A stretch of DNA of 64,000 nucleotides from Candidatus Enterococcus myersii (GTDB lineage Bacteria; Bacillota; Bacilli; Lactobacillales; Enterococcaceae): assembly GCF_017316025.1 (NCBI RefSeq), contig NZ_JAFLVT010000004.1, forward strand, positions 1-64,000. Reading direction: 5' to 3'. The notes beneath the pieces are model-generated. The model ran no database searches. It was not told the origin of the DNA and worked only from the letters and a program-made list of their open reading frames with translations. Positions 22,347 through 30,897 of this stretch are shown one piece after another (positions within the stretch are counted from its first letter, which is position 1; each line of letters begins with the position of its first letter). The position numbers and the translations under genes are program-made.

Positions 22347-22850
22347 CTATGAAAGTCTTTTTTTAGTAGCCAAAAGATAAAGCAAGATGATGAATATCGC
22401 TGTTAGTGACCCTGACATATCTAAAAGTACGTCTTGAAAAAGCGGCGTTCTATCCCCTGTTAACATTTGATGAAATTCATCCAAAGCAGCATAACCGGTG
22501 GCACTTAAGAGACCAAAGAAGCCACCCCACCAGAAATTTTTCTGACGATAATATAAGGCCAATGTCAAGCTTGCGCCTAAAATAAAGTAGGTTATAAAAT
22601 GTGCTCCTTTACGAATAAAAAACTCCACAAAGGAAAAATAGCCTTTAGCCGCAATGCTGACTTCACTGCCGGCATAGTTAAAAGCAATCTGACTTAGGGG
22701 CTTTTTTAAGGGCTCATTTTTTAAAAGTGTTTCCAAAAAACCGATTTGTGATTGTTGGTGGTACGTTTGCGAAGAACTGATAAATAAAATCACCATCATG
22801 AAAATGGCAATGCCTAAATACACGTATGGATTTTTAAAATTTCGTTTCAT
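22347..22850 (-). CDS. VanZ-like membrane protein
   Basis: A 167-residue integral membrane protein with about four helices. The family signature FIRKGAHFITYFILG (about 79-93) and the DEFHQMLTGDRTPLFQDVLLD segment (about 119-139) are clear VanZ hallmarks. VanZ of vancomycin-resistance elements gives low-level teicoplanin resistance, but chromosomal homologues like this have no defined role. No van genes are nearby. GGAGG lies directly before the ATG. Confidence 0.88.
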   Translation of the reverse strand: MKRNFKNPYVYLGIAIFMMVILFISSSQTYHQQSQIGFLETLLKNEPLKKPLSQIAFNYAGSEVSIAAKGYFSFVEFFIRKGAHFITYFILGASLTLALYYRQKNFWWGGFFGLLSATGYAALDEFHQMLTGDRTPLFQDVLLDMSGSLTAIFIILLYLLATKKRLS

Positions 22851-23017
22851 ATGACGCCTCCAATTCAGTTTCTAATTTTACCACAAACGAGTAATTGTTA
22901 TCTTCCTTTATAGTTATAGACTTATTTAATTTTCTAATACCAGGTCATTATTTTAGGATTGGTTTCAATATAATTGTAAAATTCAAAGCTCTCAGAAGTT
23001 TCTGAATACTTTTGTTG

Positions 23018-23026
23018 TGCTATACT
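23018..23026 (+). promoter_or_regulatory. Extended -10 promoter of pepF
   Basis: TGCTATACT is an extended -10 element 36 bases before the pepF ATG. No good -35 is present. Confidence 0.5.
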
Positions 23027-23061
23027 AAAAAGGATTAAATTAATAGAAAGAAGTGTTGTAG

Positions 23062-24867
23062 ATGTACGCATTAACATGGGATTTAGACAGTATTTTCCCT
23101 GGTGGTAGTCAATCAAAGGAATTGACTGGCCGGATGGAACTCTTAGAAGAGCAATTAAAAGACTATCAAAGCAAGGTCAAAAATTTTGAGGTAAAAGATC
23201 GTGATATTACCGCAAATTTAGCAGCTCTATTAAACTTACGAGAAAAGATTGCCAACGGTTTTTCTCAATGCAGTTCATTTTTAAACGCACTAATGTCTGC
23301 TGATGTAACCGATGTAGATGCCAAAATTCGTTATGGCAAATTAACTTCACTCTCCCCAATCTTTCAATTAAGTGAAACGATCTTAGCGAAAAAATTCACT
23401 GAAATTTCAGATCAAGATTGGTCTGACCTCCTAACAAGCGATGCGTTAAAAACTGTTGCCTTTCGTTTAAGCGAAATTCGGCGCGATGGTAATGAATTGT
23501 TATCTGAAGAAGCTGAAAATATTATCAATACGTTATCTTTGGATGGCTTGAACGCTTGGAGTCAACACTACGATACACTAGTTGCAACCATTGAGATCCC
23601 TTTTACCGATGAAGCAGGCAACGTCCAAAAACTATCTGCCGGTCAAGCTTTCAATAAAATGATGGGAGATCCTGATAAAGAGGTGCGGGCTGCTTTATTT
23701 GCCACCTGGGAAAATGTTTGGCGCGAAAAGGCCGATTTATTTGCCGATACATTAAATCATTTGGATGGTTTTCGTTTATCCACTTACAAATTACATGGCA
23801 CAACCGATTATTTAAAACAACCGTTGGAATACAATCGGATGTCAAAAGCCACACTTGATGCGATGTGGGGAACTATTCAAAAAAATAAGCAACCAATCGT
23901 AGACTTTCTAACGAGAAAAGCACAATTATTCGGTAAAGAGAAGATGGAATGGCAAGATCAAGATGCTCCGATTATTTTGGACGGTATGACAGAACGCACT
24001 TTCACTTATGACGAAGCGGCTGCTTTTATCTTAGATAACTTCCGCAAATTCAGTCCCAAAATGGCAGATTTTGCCCAAATGGCTTTTGAAAAAAGCTGGA
24101 TTGAAGCAGAAGATCGTCCCGGCAAACGTCCTGGTGGCTATTGTACCGAATTACCAGAAACACAAGAGTCACGCATTTTCATGACCTATAGCAATTCTAT
24201 TAACGAAGTGGCCACATTAGCCCATGAATTAGGACATGCTTTTCACAGCAGTGTTTTATGGGATATTCCTCGCTTGAATCAAGATTATGCCATGAACGTT
24301 GCCGAAACTGCTAGTACGTTTGCAGAACTAATCGTCGCTGACGCAACGTTAAAAGGCGCAACAACCAAAGCAGAAAAAATCAATTTATTAGATGCAAAAA
24401 TGCAAAATGCGATTGCGATGTTTATGAACATTCATGCCCGCTTTATTTTTGAAAATGATTTTTACACGGCCCGCCAACAGGGTCTAGTGGCACCAGAAAA
24501 AATTACAGAAATGATGGTAGCTGCCCAAAAAGAAGCTTATGCCGATGGTTTAGCAAAATATCATCCTCATTTCTGGGCAGCAAAATTACATTTCTTTATT
24601 GATGATGTGCCATTTTATAACTTCCCATATACATTTGGCTACTTGTTTAGTATGGGAATTTATGCCCAAGCTATGAAAAGTGATGGTAATTTTGAAGATC
24701 AATACATTGCTTTATTACGAGATACTGCTGCTATGACAACAGAAGAATTGGCCCAAAAACATTTAAATGTTGATTTAACTAAACCAGATTTCTGGCAAGC
24801 AGGAATCGATATGGTGCTACATGATATCAACGACTTCATGACACTAACAGAAGAATATGTAAAATAA
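23062..24867 (+). CDS. pepF: M3-family oligoendopeptidase (PepF-like)
   Basis: A cytoplasmic zinc metallopeptidase that cleaves oligopeptides. The 601-residue protein has the M3 zinc motif HELGHAFHS (from residue 388) with the downstream glutamate in the conserved NVAETASTFAE segment. Length matches the M3B clade of PepF/oligoendopeptidase F. The ribosome site is weak (GAAAGAAG). It stands alone on the plus strand and ends in its own terminator. Peptide utilisation is the likely role; the substrate range is not known. Confidence 0.93.
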   Translation: MYALTWDLDSIFPGGSQSKELTGRMELLEEQLKDYQSKVKNFEVKDRDITANLAALLNLREKIANGFSQCSSFLNALMSADVTDVDAKIRYGKLTSLSPIFQLSETILAKKFTEISDQDWSDLLTSDALKTVAFRLSEIRRDGNELLSEEAENIINTLSLDGLNAWSQHYDTLVATIEIPFTDEAGNVQKLSAGQAFNKMMGDPDKEVRAALFATWENVWREKADLFADTLNHLDGFRLSTYKLHGTTDYLKQPLEYNRMSKATLDAMWGTIQKNKQPIVDFLTRKAQLFGKEKMEWQDQDAPIILDGMTERTFTYDEAAAFILDNFRKFSPKMADFAQMAFEKSWIEAEDRPGKRPGGYCTELPETQESRIFMTYSNSINEVATLAHELGHAFHSSVLWDIPRLNQDYAMNVAETASTFAELIVADATLKGATTKAEKINLLDAKMQNAIAMFMNIHARFIFENDFYTARQQGLVAPEKITEMMVAAQKEAYADGLAKYHPHFWAAKLHFFIDDVPFYNFPYTFGYLFSMGIYAQAMKSDGNFEDQYIALLRDTAAMTTEELAQKHLNVDLTKPDFWQAGIDMVLHDINDFMTLTEEYVK

Positions 24868-24885
24868 GGATTTTAAAACCCGGCA

Positions 24886-24919
24886 GGGCAGTGACGCGTT
24901 TTGGTCACTGTCCTTTTTT
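24886..24919 (+). terminator. Terminator of pepF
   Basis: The stem GGCAGTGAC/GTCACTGTC (24887-24895 with 24904-24912) is followed by six T. Confidence 0.88.
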
Positions 24920-25032
24920 GCAATGATAATTTTTTAGTAGCTCGATCAAAACAAAAAAGAAATTCTGATTTAGTCGCAGTGAAAGTCTGCAAACGTCCAA
25001 CTTTCTTTTGAAAACCACCTTATAAAAGAGCA

Positions 25033-25066
25033 CAAAAAAAAGCAGACCTTCAATCGCGTCTGCTTT
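25033..25066 (-). terminator. Terminator of queT
   Basis: The stem AAAGCAGAC/GTCTGCTTT (25039-25047 with 25058-25066) is followed on the minus strand by a long T-run. It lies six bases after the queT stop. Confidence 0.88.
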
Positions 25067-25072
25067 AGAAAT

Positions 25073-25585
25073 TTATTTTGTTAAATCGATTTTTTGACCA
25101 ATCGTATACATGATAATCCCGCCAATAGTCATAGACAGTAACTCGCCAATGGCAATATATCCCCAATTAATCCAAAATGGCATTTTGTATAAAATAGTTA
25201 GTTGCCCGGCAACAGTAAACATCGAAAAGGCAAATAACACAGCGCAAATCGCAATTTTAATCCGCATATCCGTAAAACTCGCACAAATTTTACGGCAAAT
25301 AACTAACACAAAAAAAGTACAGACACTTCCGATTAAAACATCAAGGATCCCATTGGGGGAAGCGATGTTGGCAATAGCACAACCGATGGTCACAGACCAC
25401 ACATAGCGCTTGTTGTACAAGGCTAAAAAGTTGAACATTTCTGCTACGCGCAATTGGACTTGGCCAAAACTAAAAGGAGCTAAAAAAACCGTAACCACCA
25501 CATATAGCGCCGCAACAACGGCCATTTTGGCAACTTCATCTGTCTTCCAGTGAACTGAACCTAACTTTTTGATTTGATTATCCAT
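25073..25585 (-). CDS. queT: Queuosine precursor transporter QueT
   Basis: A 170-residue membrane protein with about five helices, of the QueT/COG4708 family. It is the probable substrate-binding S-component of an ECF transporter for preQ1 or a related queuosine precursor. I start it at the ATG at 25585 (MDNQIKKLG), preceded by AGGAG; the frame continues to a TTG at 25603, but that codon lies inside the riboswitch. The riboswitch directly upstream is independent support for the function. No queuosine synthesis genes are in the window. Confidence 0.93.
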   Translation of the reverse strand: MDNQIKKLGSVHWKTDEVAKMAVVAALYVVVTVFLAPFSFGQVQLRVAEMFNFLALYNKRYVWSVTIGCAIANIASPNGILDVLIGSVCTFFVLVICRKICASFTDMRIKIAICAVLFAFSMFTVAGQLTILYKMPFWINWGYIAIGELLSMTIGGIIMYTIGQKIDLTK

Positions 25586-25590
25586 TGACT

Positions 25591-25655
25591 CTCTCCTTTG
25601 CAAGGTTATCCACCTTGGTAATAAACTGCACCCAAAGGATTGAAGTGGTGCAGTG
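25591..25655 (-). promoter_or_regulatory. preQ1-II riboswitch controlling queT
   Basis: On the minus strand the leader has the first stem CTGCACC/GGGTGCAG, then the conserved TTATTACC, the hairpin AAGG/CCTT around TGGATAA, and the terminal CAAAGGAGA that contains the ribosome site. The order and the UAUUAC, GGAUAACC and CAAAGGAG blocks match the preQ1-II (COG4708) aptamer of streptococci. In this class, ligand binding sequesters the Shine-Dalgarno sequence, so queT should be repressed at translation when preQ1 is present. Confidence 0.88.
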
Positions 25656-25735
25656 GGATTTACTCCCTGTCTTTAACTATAGCAAAGACACTGAACAAAA
25701 AAAAGCTTCTTTTTATATTGGTTATTAAACTGTCT

Positions 25736-26491
25736 TCACTTTAATAACCAACCGCCATCAATTGGGACAATATTGCCTTGCAGATAGCGCGCTTTGCTAC
25801 TAGCTAAAAACAAGGTTAAATCCGCTACTTCTTCAGGTTGCGCCCACCGTTTAACTGGCGTTTCCTCTGCTACCCATGCAGCCATTTTACCATCACCAGC
25901 AAAGTCAGCGGCATTCATTGGTGTTTTTATTGCTCCTGGTGCAATCCCTACCACGTGAATTTTTCTGGCATAATCCAATGCCAATTGCTTCGTAAATCCA
26001 GCAATAGCATGCTTACTAACGGTATAACTAATCCCACCACCGCCTGCGACAAGGCTGGCAATTGAACACATATTAATAACCGTTCCCTCAGCTTTAATCA
26101 AAGCGGGTAAAGCGGATTTGGTAATGTAGTAGATGCTATTTAAATTTGTCGCAAGAATGTCTTGCCATAAATTATCATCGGTTTCTAAAAGCGGTTTGTA
26201 GTTATCCAATTTCCCAGCGGTATTTAATAAAATATCAATTTGATTGAAGCAGGTTATGCAAGCGGCAACTGCATTGAGACAATCTTCTTTTTTTGATACA
26301 TCCGCGATATAACCAACAAAGTTCTCCCCATAATCTGCAAAATTTTGGCTAAAGTCTTCCTGCACATCTACACCAAAGACTTTAGCACCGGCAGCTAAAA
26401 AAGCTTTAGCTTGTGCCTGACCAATCCCAGAAGCGACCCCCGTTACGAAAACCACCTGATTTAAAAACGCGCTGTTATCATCCTCACTCAT
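25736..26491 (-). CDS. Short-chain dehydrogenase/reductase
   Basis: An NAD(P)-dependent oxidoreductase of the classical SDR family (251 residues from the ATG at 26491). Seen: the cofactor loop TGVASGIG (17-24), the NTAG-type motif (90-93), a catalytic Ser near 143-146 and Tyr156-Lys160 in SYTVSK. The C-terminal GGW resembles 3-oxoacyl-ACP reductase-like enzymes, but the substrate is unknown. The frame is open to 26557, but the start at 26491 overlaps the stop of the upstream DUF2829 gene by eight bases, so translational coupling is more likely. Confidence 0.88.
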   Translation of the reverse strand: MSEDDNSAFLNQVVFVTGVASGIGQAQAKAFLAAGAKVFGVDVQEDFSQNFADYGENFVGYIADVSKKEDCLNAVAACITCFNQIDILLNTAGKLDNYKPLLETDDNLWQDILATNLNSIYYITKSALPALIKAEGTVINMCSIASLVAGGGGISYTVSKHAIAGFTKQLALDYARKIHVVGIAPGAIKTPMNAADFAGDGKMAAWVAEETPVKRWAQPEEVADLTLFLASSKARYLQGNIVPIDGGWLLK

Positions 26492-26708
26492 GGACAATTT
26501 CCCAATCATCTGCCAGAATGTCACAAACCGTTGGAGCAAAGCTCGAAAATCCTTCATCAGCAGTTTTAATTAAAAAGTAAGGCGTAACAGGGGAATTATC
26601 ATACACTTCTCCATTTACTAAGGTTACGTAAAGTTCAAAACCGCTCCAGCCTTTACGAATAATTTTTTCTCCTTTTTTTAAGTGGGGTAAAATTTCTTCA
26701 AATGTCAT
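26484..26708 (-). CDS. DUF2829 small protein (Tad2 family)
   Basis: A 74-residue protein with the DUF2829 pattern: MTFEEILPHLKKGEKIIRKG at the N-terminus, a central hydrophobic strand and the terminal ILADDWEIV block. DUF2829 includes Tad2, a phage protein that sequesters the cyclic ADP-ribose signal of Thoeris defence. Many chromosomal homologues have no assigned role. Here it is preceded by AAGGAG and overlaps an SDR gene, with no phage genes around, so an anti-defence role is not implied. It may bind a nucleotide-like ligand. Confidence 0.8.
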   Translation of the reverse strand: MTFEEILPHLKKGEKIIRKGWSGFELYVTLVNGEVYDNSPVTPYFLIKTADEGFSSFAPTVCDILADDWEIVHE

Positions 26709-26814
26709 TTGTTTTCTTCTCCTTATCTAAAGCGAGTAGCAAATAGAAAATACCTATCTGTACGAGTTGCAAATTTATATTTACTTTAGCACGCTTTTTA
26801 CTGATTGACTACAC

Positions 26815-26847
26815 TAAAAAACACGATCTCCAAATGAAGACCGTGTC
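26815..26847 (-). terminator. Terminator of sagA
   Basis: The stem ACACGGTCT/AGATCGTGT (26846-26838 with 26829-26821) is followed on the minus strand by a T-run. Confidence 0.85.
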
Positions 26848-26860
26848 AGAATTTCATTTA

Positions 26861-28198
26861 TTACATGCGAACCGCAAATTGTGGTGCAAAGTAAGAAACA
26901 GAACTGATTGAAACAGATTGACCAGGTTGTGGTGCGTGAATATATTGTCCGCCACCCATTGCAATTGCAACGTGATGTGAGCTACCTGGTGAACCCCAGA
27001 AGTATAAATCACCTGGTTGTGCTTGACTTACAGGAATAATAGTACCAGCAGATTCTTGCGCTACTGTGTAAGTACCAATGTTACGGCCAGCTGCGTGTAA
27101 GTAAACGTAGCCAACAAAACCGGAACAGTCAAAACCTGAAGGATCTTTACCACCCCAAACATAAGGGACGCCGATAAATTGTTGTGCGTAACCAATCACA
27201 CCGCCACCTGAAGGCGCTGGGATTTCTGGTTTTGGAATTTCTGGTTTAGGTGTTTCTGCAGCAGAACTACCACCATTATTATTATTGTTTGATGATTCAG
27301 TATTGCTATTGTTATTCGTACTTGATGAACCAGTTGAGCTTGAAGATGTGTTGGAATTGCTTGCTGAACCAGTTGAAGAACCATTACTTGCTGATGAGCT
27401 AGCTGAACTAGATTCTTCTGTTGTTGCGCTTTGCGCTACAGCATCTTGCGCTGCTTGTTCTTGTGCTTGTTTACGTGCAGCTTCCGCTTGTTTTTCTTGT
27501 TCGCGAATGCGCGCTTGTTCTGCTTCTGCTTCTTGTTTTTCTTTTTGCAAGCCAGCTTTTTGGCCTTCAGCAGTATTTTGTTGCAAAGCAAGGTCTGCTT
27601 TCATTGCATTTAAATCTGCTTGTTTGCCTTGAACGTCTGCTTTTTGAGTTTCAAGTTCGGCTTGGTTTGCTTGGATTTGGGCTAATTTTTTGTCGTTTTC
27701 AGCTTTTTTATCTTCAACGGCTTTTTTATCAGCTTTTTGTTGTTTTACTAAATCGTTGTTCGCTTTAACAATTGTTGTCATTGCTTGAACACGACCGATA
27801 GCATCTGTTAGAGAATCAGATTCTACAACTGCATCGATAAAGTTCGTGCTTTGGCCATTCACTTGGACGTCACGGGCTTGCTTTTTAATCGCTTCTTCCC
27901 GTTTTGCAATCCGAACTTTCAAGTCTGCAATTTCTTTTTGTAATTTTTGTGTGTCTTTATTTAATTTAACTTGGTCGTTAACCAAAGCTTCGGCTTTAGC
28001 TGTAATGGCTGCAACTTCGCTTTCAAGTGTATCGATTTGTGCTTGGGCGCTAGCTTGTTGCCCTTTTAAATCGTTGATTACTTTATCTTGATTTTCAATT
28101 TTTTGATCGATAGTATCTGCCGCGGCTACACTGGGAGCTGCAACTGCTGTAAGTGTTAATGAGCAAACTAACAATGCTGATAACAAACTCTTCTTCAC
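26861..28198 (-). CDS. sagA: Secreted NlpC/P60 peptidoglycan hydrolase (SagA-like)
   Basis: A secreted D,L-endopeptidase that trims peptidoglycan, needed for daughter-cell separation in E. faecium. A signal peptide (1-27) is followed by a long coiled coil (about 28-260), a Ser/Thr/Asn-rich linker (about 262-325) and an NlpC/P60 domain (about 335-445). The triad Cys358, His409, His421 has the same spacing as Cys443, His494, His506 of E. faecium SagA. The start is GTG with GGAGG. It lies downstream of mreC-mreD, as known from E. faecium. Confidence 0.95.
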   Translation of the reverse strand: MKKSLLSALLVCSLTLTAVAAPSVAAADTIDQKIENQDKVINDLKGQQASAQAQIDTLESEVAAITAKAEALVNDQVKLNKDTQKLQKEIADLKVRIAKREEAIKKQARDVQVNGQSTNFIDAVVESDSLTDAIGRVQAMTTIVKANNDLVKQQKADKKAVEDKKAENDKKLAQIQANQAELETQKADVQGKQADLNAMKADLALQQNTAEGQKAGLQKEKQEAEAEQARIREQEKQAEAARKQAQEQAAQDAVAQSATTEESSSASSSASNGSSTGSASNSNTSSSSTGSSSTNNNSNTESSNNNNNGGSSAAETPKPEIPKPEIPAPSGGGVIGYAQQFIGVPYVWGGKDPSGFDCSGFVGYVYLHAAGRNIGTYTVAQESAGTIIPVSQAQPGDLYFWGSPGSSHHVAIAMGGGQYIHAPQPGQSVSISSVSYFAPQFAVRM

Positions 28199-28280
28199 TC
28201 TTCATTCCTCCGACTGGCTTACTTTGAATTTTTTCTTAATTATTCGGGAATTTTTTTAGACCTTTCCCGACGACATGAAA

Positions 28281-28324
28281 ATTGTACCACAGCCATATGA
28301 CATTAAGATAAACGAAATGTTACA
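28281..28324 (-). promoter_or_regulatory. sagA promoter with possible WalR site
   Basis: The minus strand has an extended -10 TGGTACAAT (28289-28281). Upstream, TGTAAC-N5-GTTTAT (28324-28308) is one mismatch away from the WalR direct repeat. Wall hydrolase genes in Firmicutes are commonly WalR targets. The WalR call is inference from one imperfect match. Confidence 0.5.
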
Positions 28325-28369
28325 AAAATGTTTCAAATGCACTTTTTTATATGACAAAGTTGTAACCAT

Positions 28370-28416
28370 AAAAAAACCTTCAAAAATTATTCGATAACAA
28401 ATAATTTTTTGAAGGG
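28370..28416 (-). terminator. Terminator overlapping the end of mreD
   Basis: A long stem (28377-28391 with 28400-28415) is followed on the minus strand by a T-run. The stem includes the last codons of mreD, and sagA then has its own promoter. Confidence 0.85.
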
Positions 28417-28896
28417 AAAAATAAAAATTATGAATAAAAGCATATTGATTAACAAGGTCGGGCCTAAAAAACGACTGATAAAAAACGTATCACTTACATC
28501 AGCAAGTTTAAATAGCATTTGAATGCTCAGTGTCACCAGTTCAAATAAAGTAACAAAAATAATCATGCCAAAAAACATCGTGAAAACGTTACGATACAGC
28601 GTATCCGCTAAGGCATACATCAACCAGACACTCAATGGCAAAGCCACCATGTAAATACCTAATACGCCGACATAATACATATCAAACAACATTCCCAATA
28701 CTACTGAGGTAATTAACATGTAGCGTTTTGATAAAACCATGCAGCCACACATAAGTCCAAGGAGCAATAAATGCGCATTGGCAATGTAATAATTACGACT
28801 CCAATTTTCCAACAAGCGGGTAAACTGACCATCCAACAGCATTAAAATGAAAAAAGTTGGAGCCGCATAGTATTTCACAGTATCTTTTTTTACCAT
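28387..28896 (-). CDS. mreD: Rod shape-determining protein MreD
   Basis: A 169-residue membrane protein with about five or six helices, in the MreD family. With MreC it organises peripheral (side-wall) peptidoglycan synthesis. Its ATG overlaps the mreC stop by one base (TAATG), so translation is coupled. No mreB is present here, consistent with an ovoid coccus. The C-terminal codons form part of the transcription terminator. Confidence 0.92.
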   Translation of the reverse strand: MVKKDTVKYYAAPTFFILMLLDGQFTRLLENWSRNYYIANAHLLLLGLMCGCMVLSKRYMLITSVVLGMLFDMYYVGVLGIYMVALPLSVWLMYALADTLYRNVFTMFFGMIIFVTLFELVTLSIQMLFKLADVSDTFFISRFLGPTLLINMLLFIIFIFPFKKLFVIE

Positions 28897-29756
28897 TAGT
28901 CACTGTCACCTACCGCTCTTTTTACGACCGTGACAACAGACATATCATATAAGTCCGCATAAGGTTTCACATAAACTTGCTTGTCTAGACCGTAATCGTC
29001 CGACTTAAATTCAACGACTGTTCCAACTGGTAAATCTGCCGGAGAATTTCCGCCTAAGCCTGAAGTTTGGACCACATCGCCAGCTTTTAATTTTTTCTCG
29101 CCGGTCAGTTGATTGACAATCATCGTCCCTGTTTTTTCATCATAATTTCGCAGTAGACCAAAAGTTTCGCCGTCTTTGCCGGAAATTCGGACAGGAAAAT
29201 GATTGGAATTTTGATTCGCAGAAGTAAGCAATTCGACTTTTGCAGAAGCTAAGTTGACTTCAACAATCCGACCCACGAGACCTTTTTGTGACATAACTGC
29301 CATATTGACTTTCAAGCCGTCTTTTGACCCCTTATCAATGACCAGCATATCCTGCCAAGCATCTGGTGAGCGGGTAATGACATTAGCCGAAACCTTTTCA
29401 AAATCTGTCAACGTTTCATTTAACTTCAATTCAGATTGTAGTTTTTTTATTTCTCGTTCTTGATTTTTAGTTTTTTGTGCCAATTCATCATAAGAATCGA
29501 TTTTATTTTTTAACCGTTCATTTTCACTATAAGTCACAAATAAATTGTGCACATTACTAAAAGTATTTTCAACAAATTTAACTGGCGCACTAATAACGCG
29601 ATCAACAATTGCGACACTATCATTTGCAACAGACTGACCCAAGTTTGTTTTTTCGCTATTGGCTCTTCTGGCTGCCGTAATACTTATCACAGAAACCACC
29701 ACGATGACTAAAATCAGCGTAATGATAATATTTTTATTCGGATTAAATTTCTTCAC
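28896..29756 (-). CDS. mreC: Cell-shape protein MreC
   Basis: A bitopic membrane protein of the elongation machinery. From the GTG at 29756 (286 residues): a TM segment (about 9-29), a coiled coil (about 60-105) and the twin beta-barrel MreC domain with the ITRSPDAWQDMLVIDKG and GLVGRIVEV motifs. GAGGGG lies seven bases before this GTG. The frame is open to an ATG at 29786, but that adds ten residues and has no ribosome site. The stop overlaps mreD. Confidence 0.93.
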   Translation of the reverse strand: MKKFNPNKNIIITLILVIVVVSVISITAARRANSEKTNLGQSVANDSVAIVDRVISAPVKFVENTFSNVHNLFVTYSENERLKNKIDSYDELAQKTKNQEREIKKLQSELKLNETLTDFEKVSANVITRSPDAWQDMLVIDKGSKDGLKVNMAVMSQKGLVGRIVEVNLASAKVELLTSANQNSNHFPVRISGKDGETFGLLRNYDEKTGTMIVNQLTGEKKLKAGDVVQTSGLGGNSPADLPVGTVVEFKSDDYGLDKQVYVKPYADLYDMSVVTVVKRAVGDSD

Positions 29757-29984
29757 AAATACACCCCTCAAGAAAAAAGCCGGCACGGTTGCGTGCGACT
29801 GATAGTAATGATTTTACCACTAAAGTCTTTTAAACAAAAGGCAGGTATAGACTCTTAAGAGATTTTTTGTAAAATAATCATCTTCTTTACACAAATTGGA
29901 TAAAGTAAAGCTTAGCGACTGTAATTGTATACCCGTCAAGTGCGATTTTTATCCAGTAGAAAAAATGAACGAGCTAGGCCTATG

Positions 29985-30042
29985 TAAAAAAAATAAGCCG
30001 GCCCTAAAAATTGCTACGCGCATTTTAGGTATCCGACTTATT
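29985..30042 (-). terminator. Strong terminator-like hairpin in the mreC-thiN gap
   Basis: The outer arms AATAAGCCGG/CCGACTTATT (29992-30001 with 30033-30042) and inner arms CCTAAAA/ATTTTAGG form a long hairpin. On the minus strand it is followed by a run of T (29991-29985). It lies about 215 bases after thiN and 230 bases before mreC. The rest of the 499-base gap (29757-30255) contains no gene I can support. Confidence 0.75.
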
Positions 30043-30255
30043 CCCATGAAAACACCTTGCAAACCTTGTGTAACACCCCTTTTAATAAGAGCGTTTTTTA
30101 AAGTTACAACGTGCAGCTTTCACTTTTACTAACAACTAACCAGCTAGCACCACTAGAGAACTAGCCTGGTCTTCAAGTAAGAAACTGTTACAAAAAATTA
30201 CTTCAAACAGCTTTTTTACTTAGTTTCTTTTTAGCTAAAGCTAAATTAGGTTTTA

Positions 30256-30897
30256 CTAATCCCGACTTTGAATGACTGCTACAATGCCGCTGGCAAAACT
30301 GATTTCAGCTTCTTGGCCGATAAATTCATTGCTGGCATATGACGTTGGCTGTAATACTTCTACCTGATCTAATGTGTATTTGCTTTTTGTCAACGTAAGT
30401 TTTGAAACAGGTGTTAAACAACAGTAAGCTAAATATTTTAGCCCCGGAATTTTTTTTACGCGATGTTTTCCCGCTGGCAAATAACTTAAGCAGTTTTTAT
30501 TATCACGAATCGTAATTTGCTGCATAAAGGGTGTAAAGCGCGGTTCTACACCTAGCCAAATATTAGCCAATAAATGATCAAGACGGCCACCCGTTGCGCC
30601 GATTAACGTCACCTGGGCTAAAGGATATTTTGCAAAAATTGAAGCTAAGGCCAGTTGGGTATCGGTGTCATCTTTTTCAGCAATCGCCGATAGGATTTCC
30701 TGTGCTTTTTGTCCCACTAGGTCATGCTCTTTTTTACTTAAGGAATCAAAATCTCCTACTGCTAAAGCCACTTCTTTATTTTCTTCCAATAAAAAAAGTG
30801 CCCCGCGATCAATCCCGACAAATAAATCAAAGGGCTTGGCCATAATATCTGCTGGCCAAAGTTTAGGATCCCCACCTGCCACTAGTAAAATATTCAT
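30256..30897 (-). CDS. thiN: Thiamine pyrophosphokinase
   Basis: Converts thiamine plus ATP to thiamine diphosphate. The 213-residue protein shows the family's opening NILLVAGGDPKLWP, the GIDRGALFLL segment, the acidic GDFDS motif (about 68-72) and DTDTQLA (about 97-103) involved in metal and ATP binding. It overlaps rpe by four bases (ATGA) and ends the rsgA-rpe-thiN operon, an order conserved in Firmicutes. Confidence 0.94.
   Translation of the reverse strand: MNILLVAGGDPKLWPADIMAKPFDLFVGIDRGALFLLEENKEVALAVGDFDSLSKKEHDLVGQKAQEILSAIAEKDDTDTQLALASIFAKYPLAQVTLIGATGGRLDHLLANIWLGVEPRFTPFMQQITIRDNKNCLSYLPAGKHRVKKIPGLKYLAYCCLTPVSKLTLTKSKYTLDQVEVLQPTSYASNEFIGQEAEISFASGIVAVIQSRD

Noticed and set aside
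26491-26557. Longer N-terminus for the SDR protein
   Set aside because: It would add 22 residues ahead of the Rossmann motif, with no ribosome site, and would overlap the DUF2829 gene extensively.
27285-27768. Several plus-strand frames antisense to sagA, rich in Leu, Cys and Ala
   Set aside because: They are antisense reflections of the biased coiled-coil and Ser-rich codons of sagA. There are no ribosome sites, and the compositions are not protein-like.
29896-30132. Plus-strand 78-codon frame rich in cysteine in the thiN-mreC gap
   Set aside because: There is no ribosome site before its ATG, and the frame runs through the arms of a strong terminator hairpin. Its amino-acid pattern looks like translated non-coding DNA.
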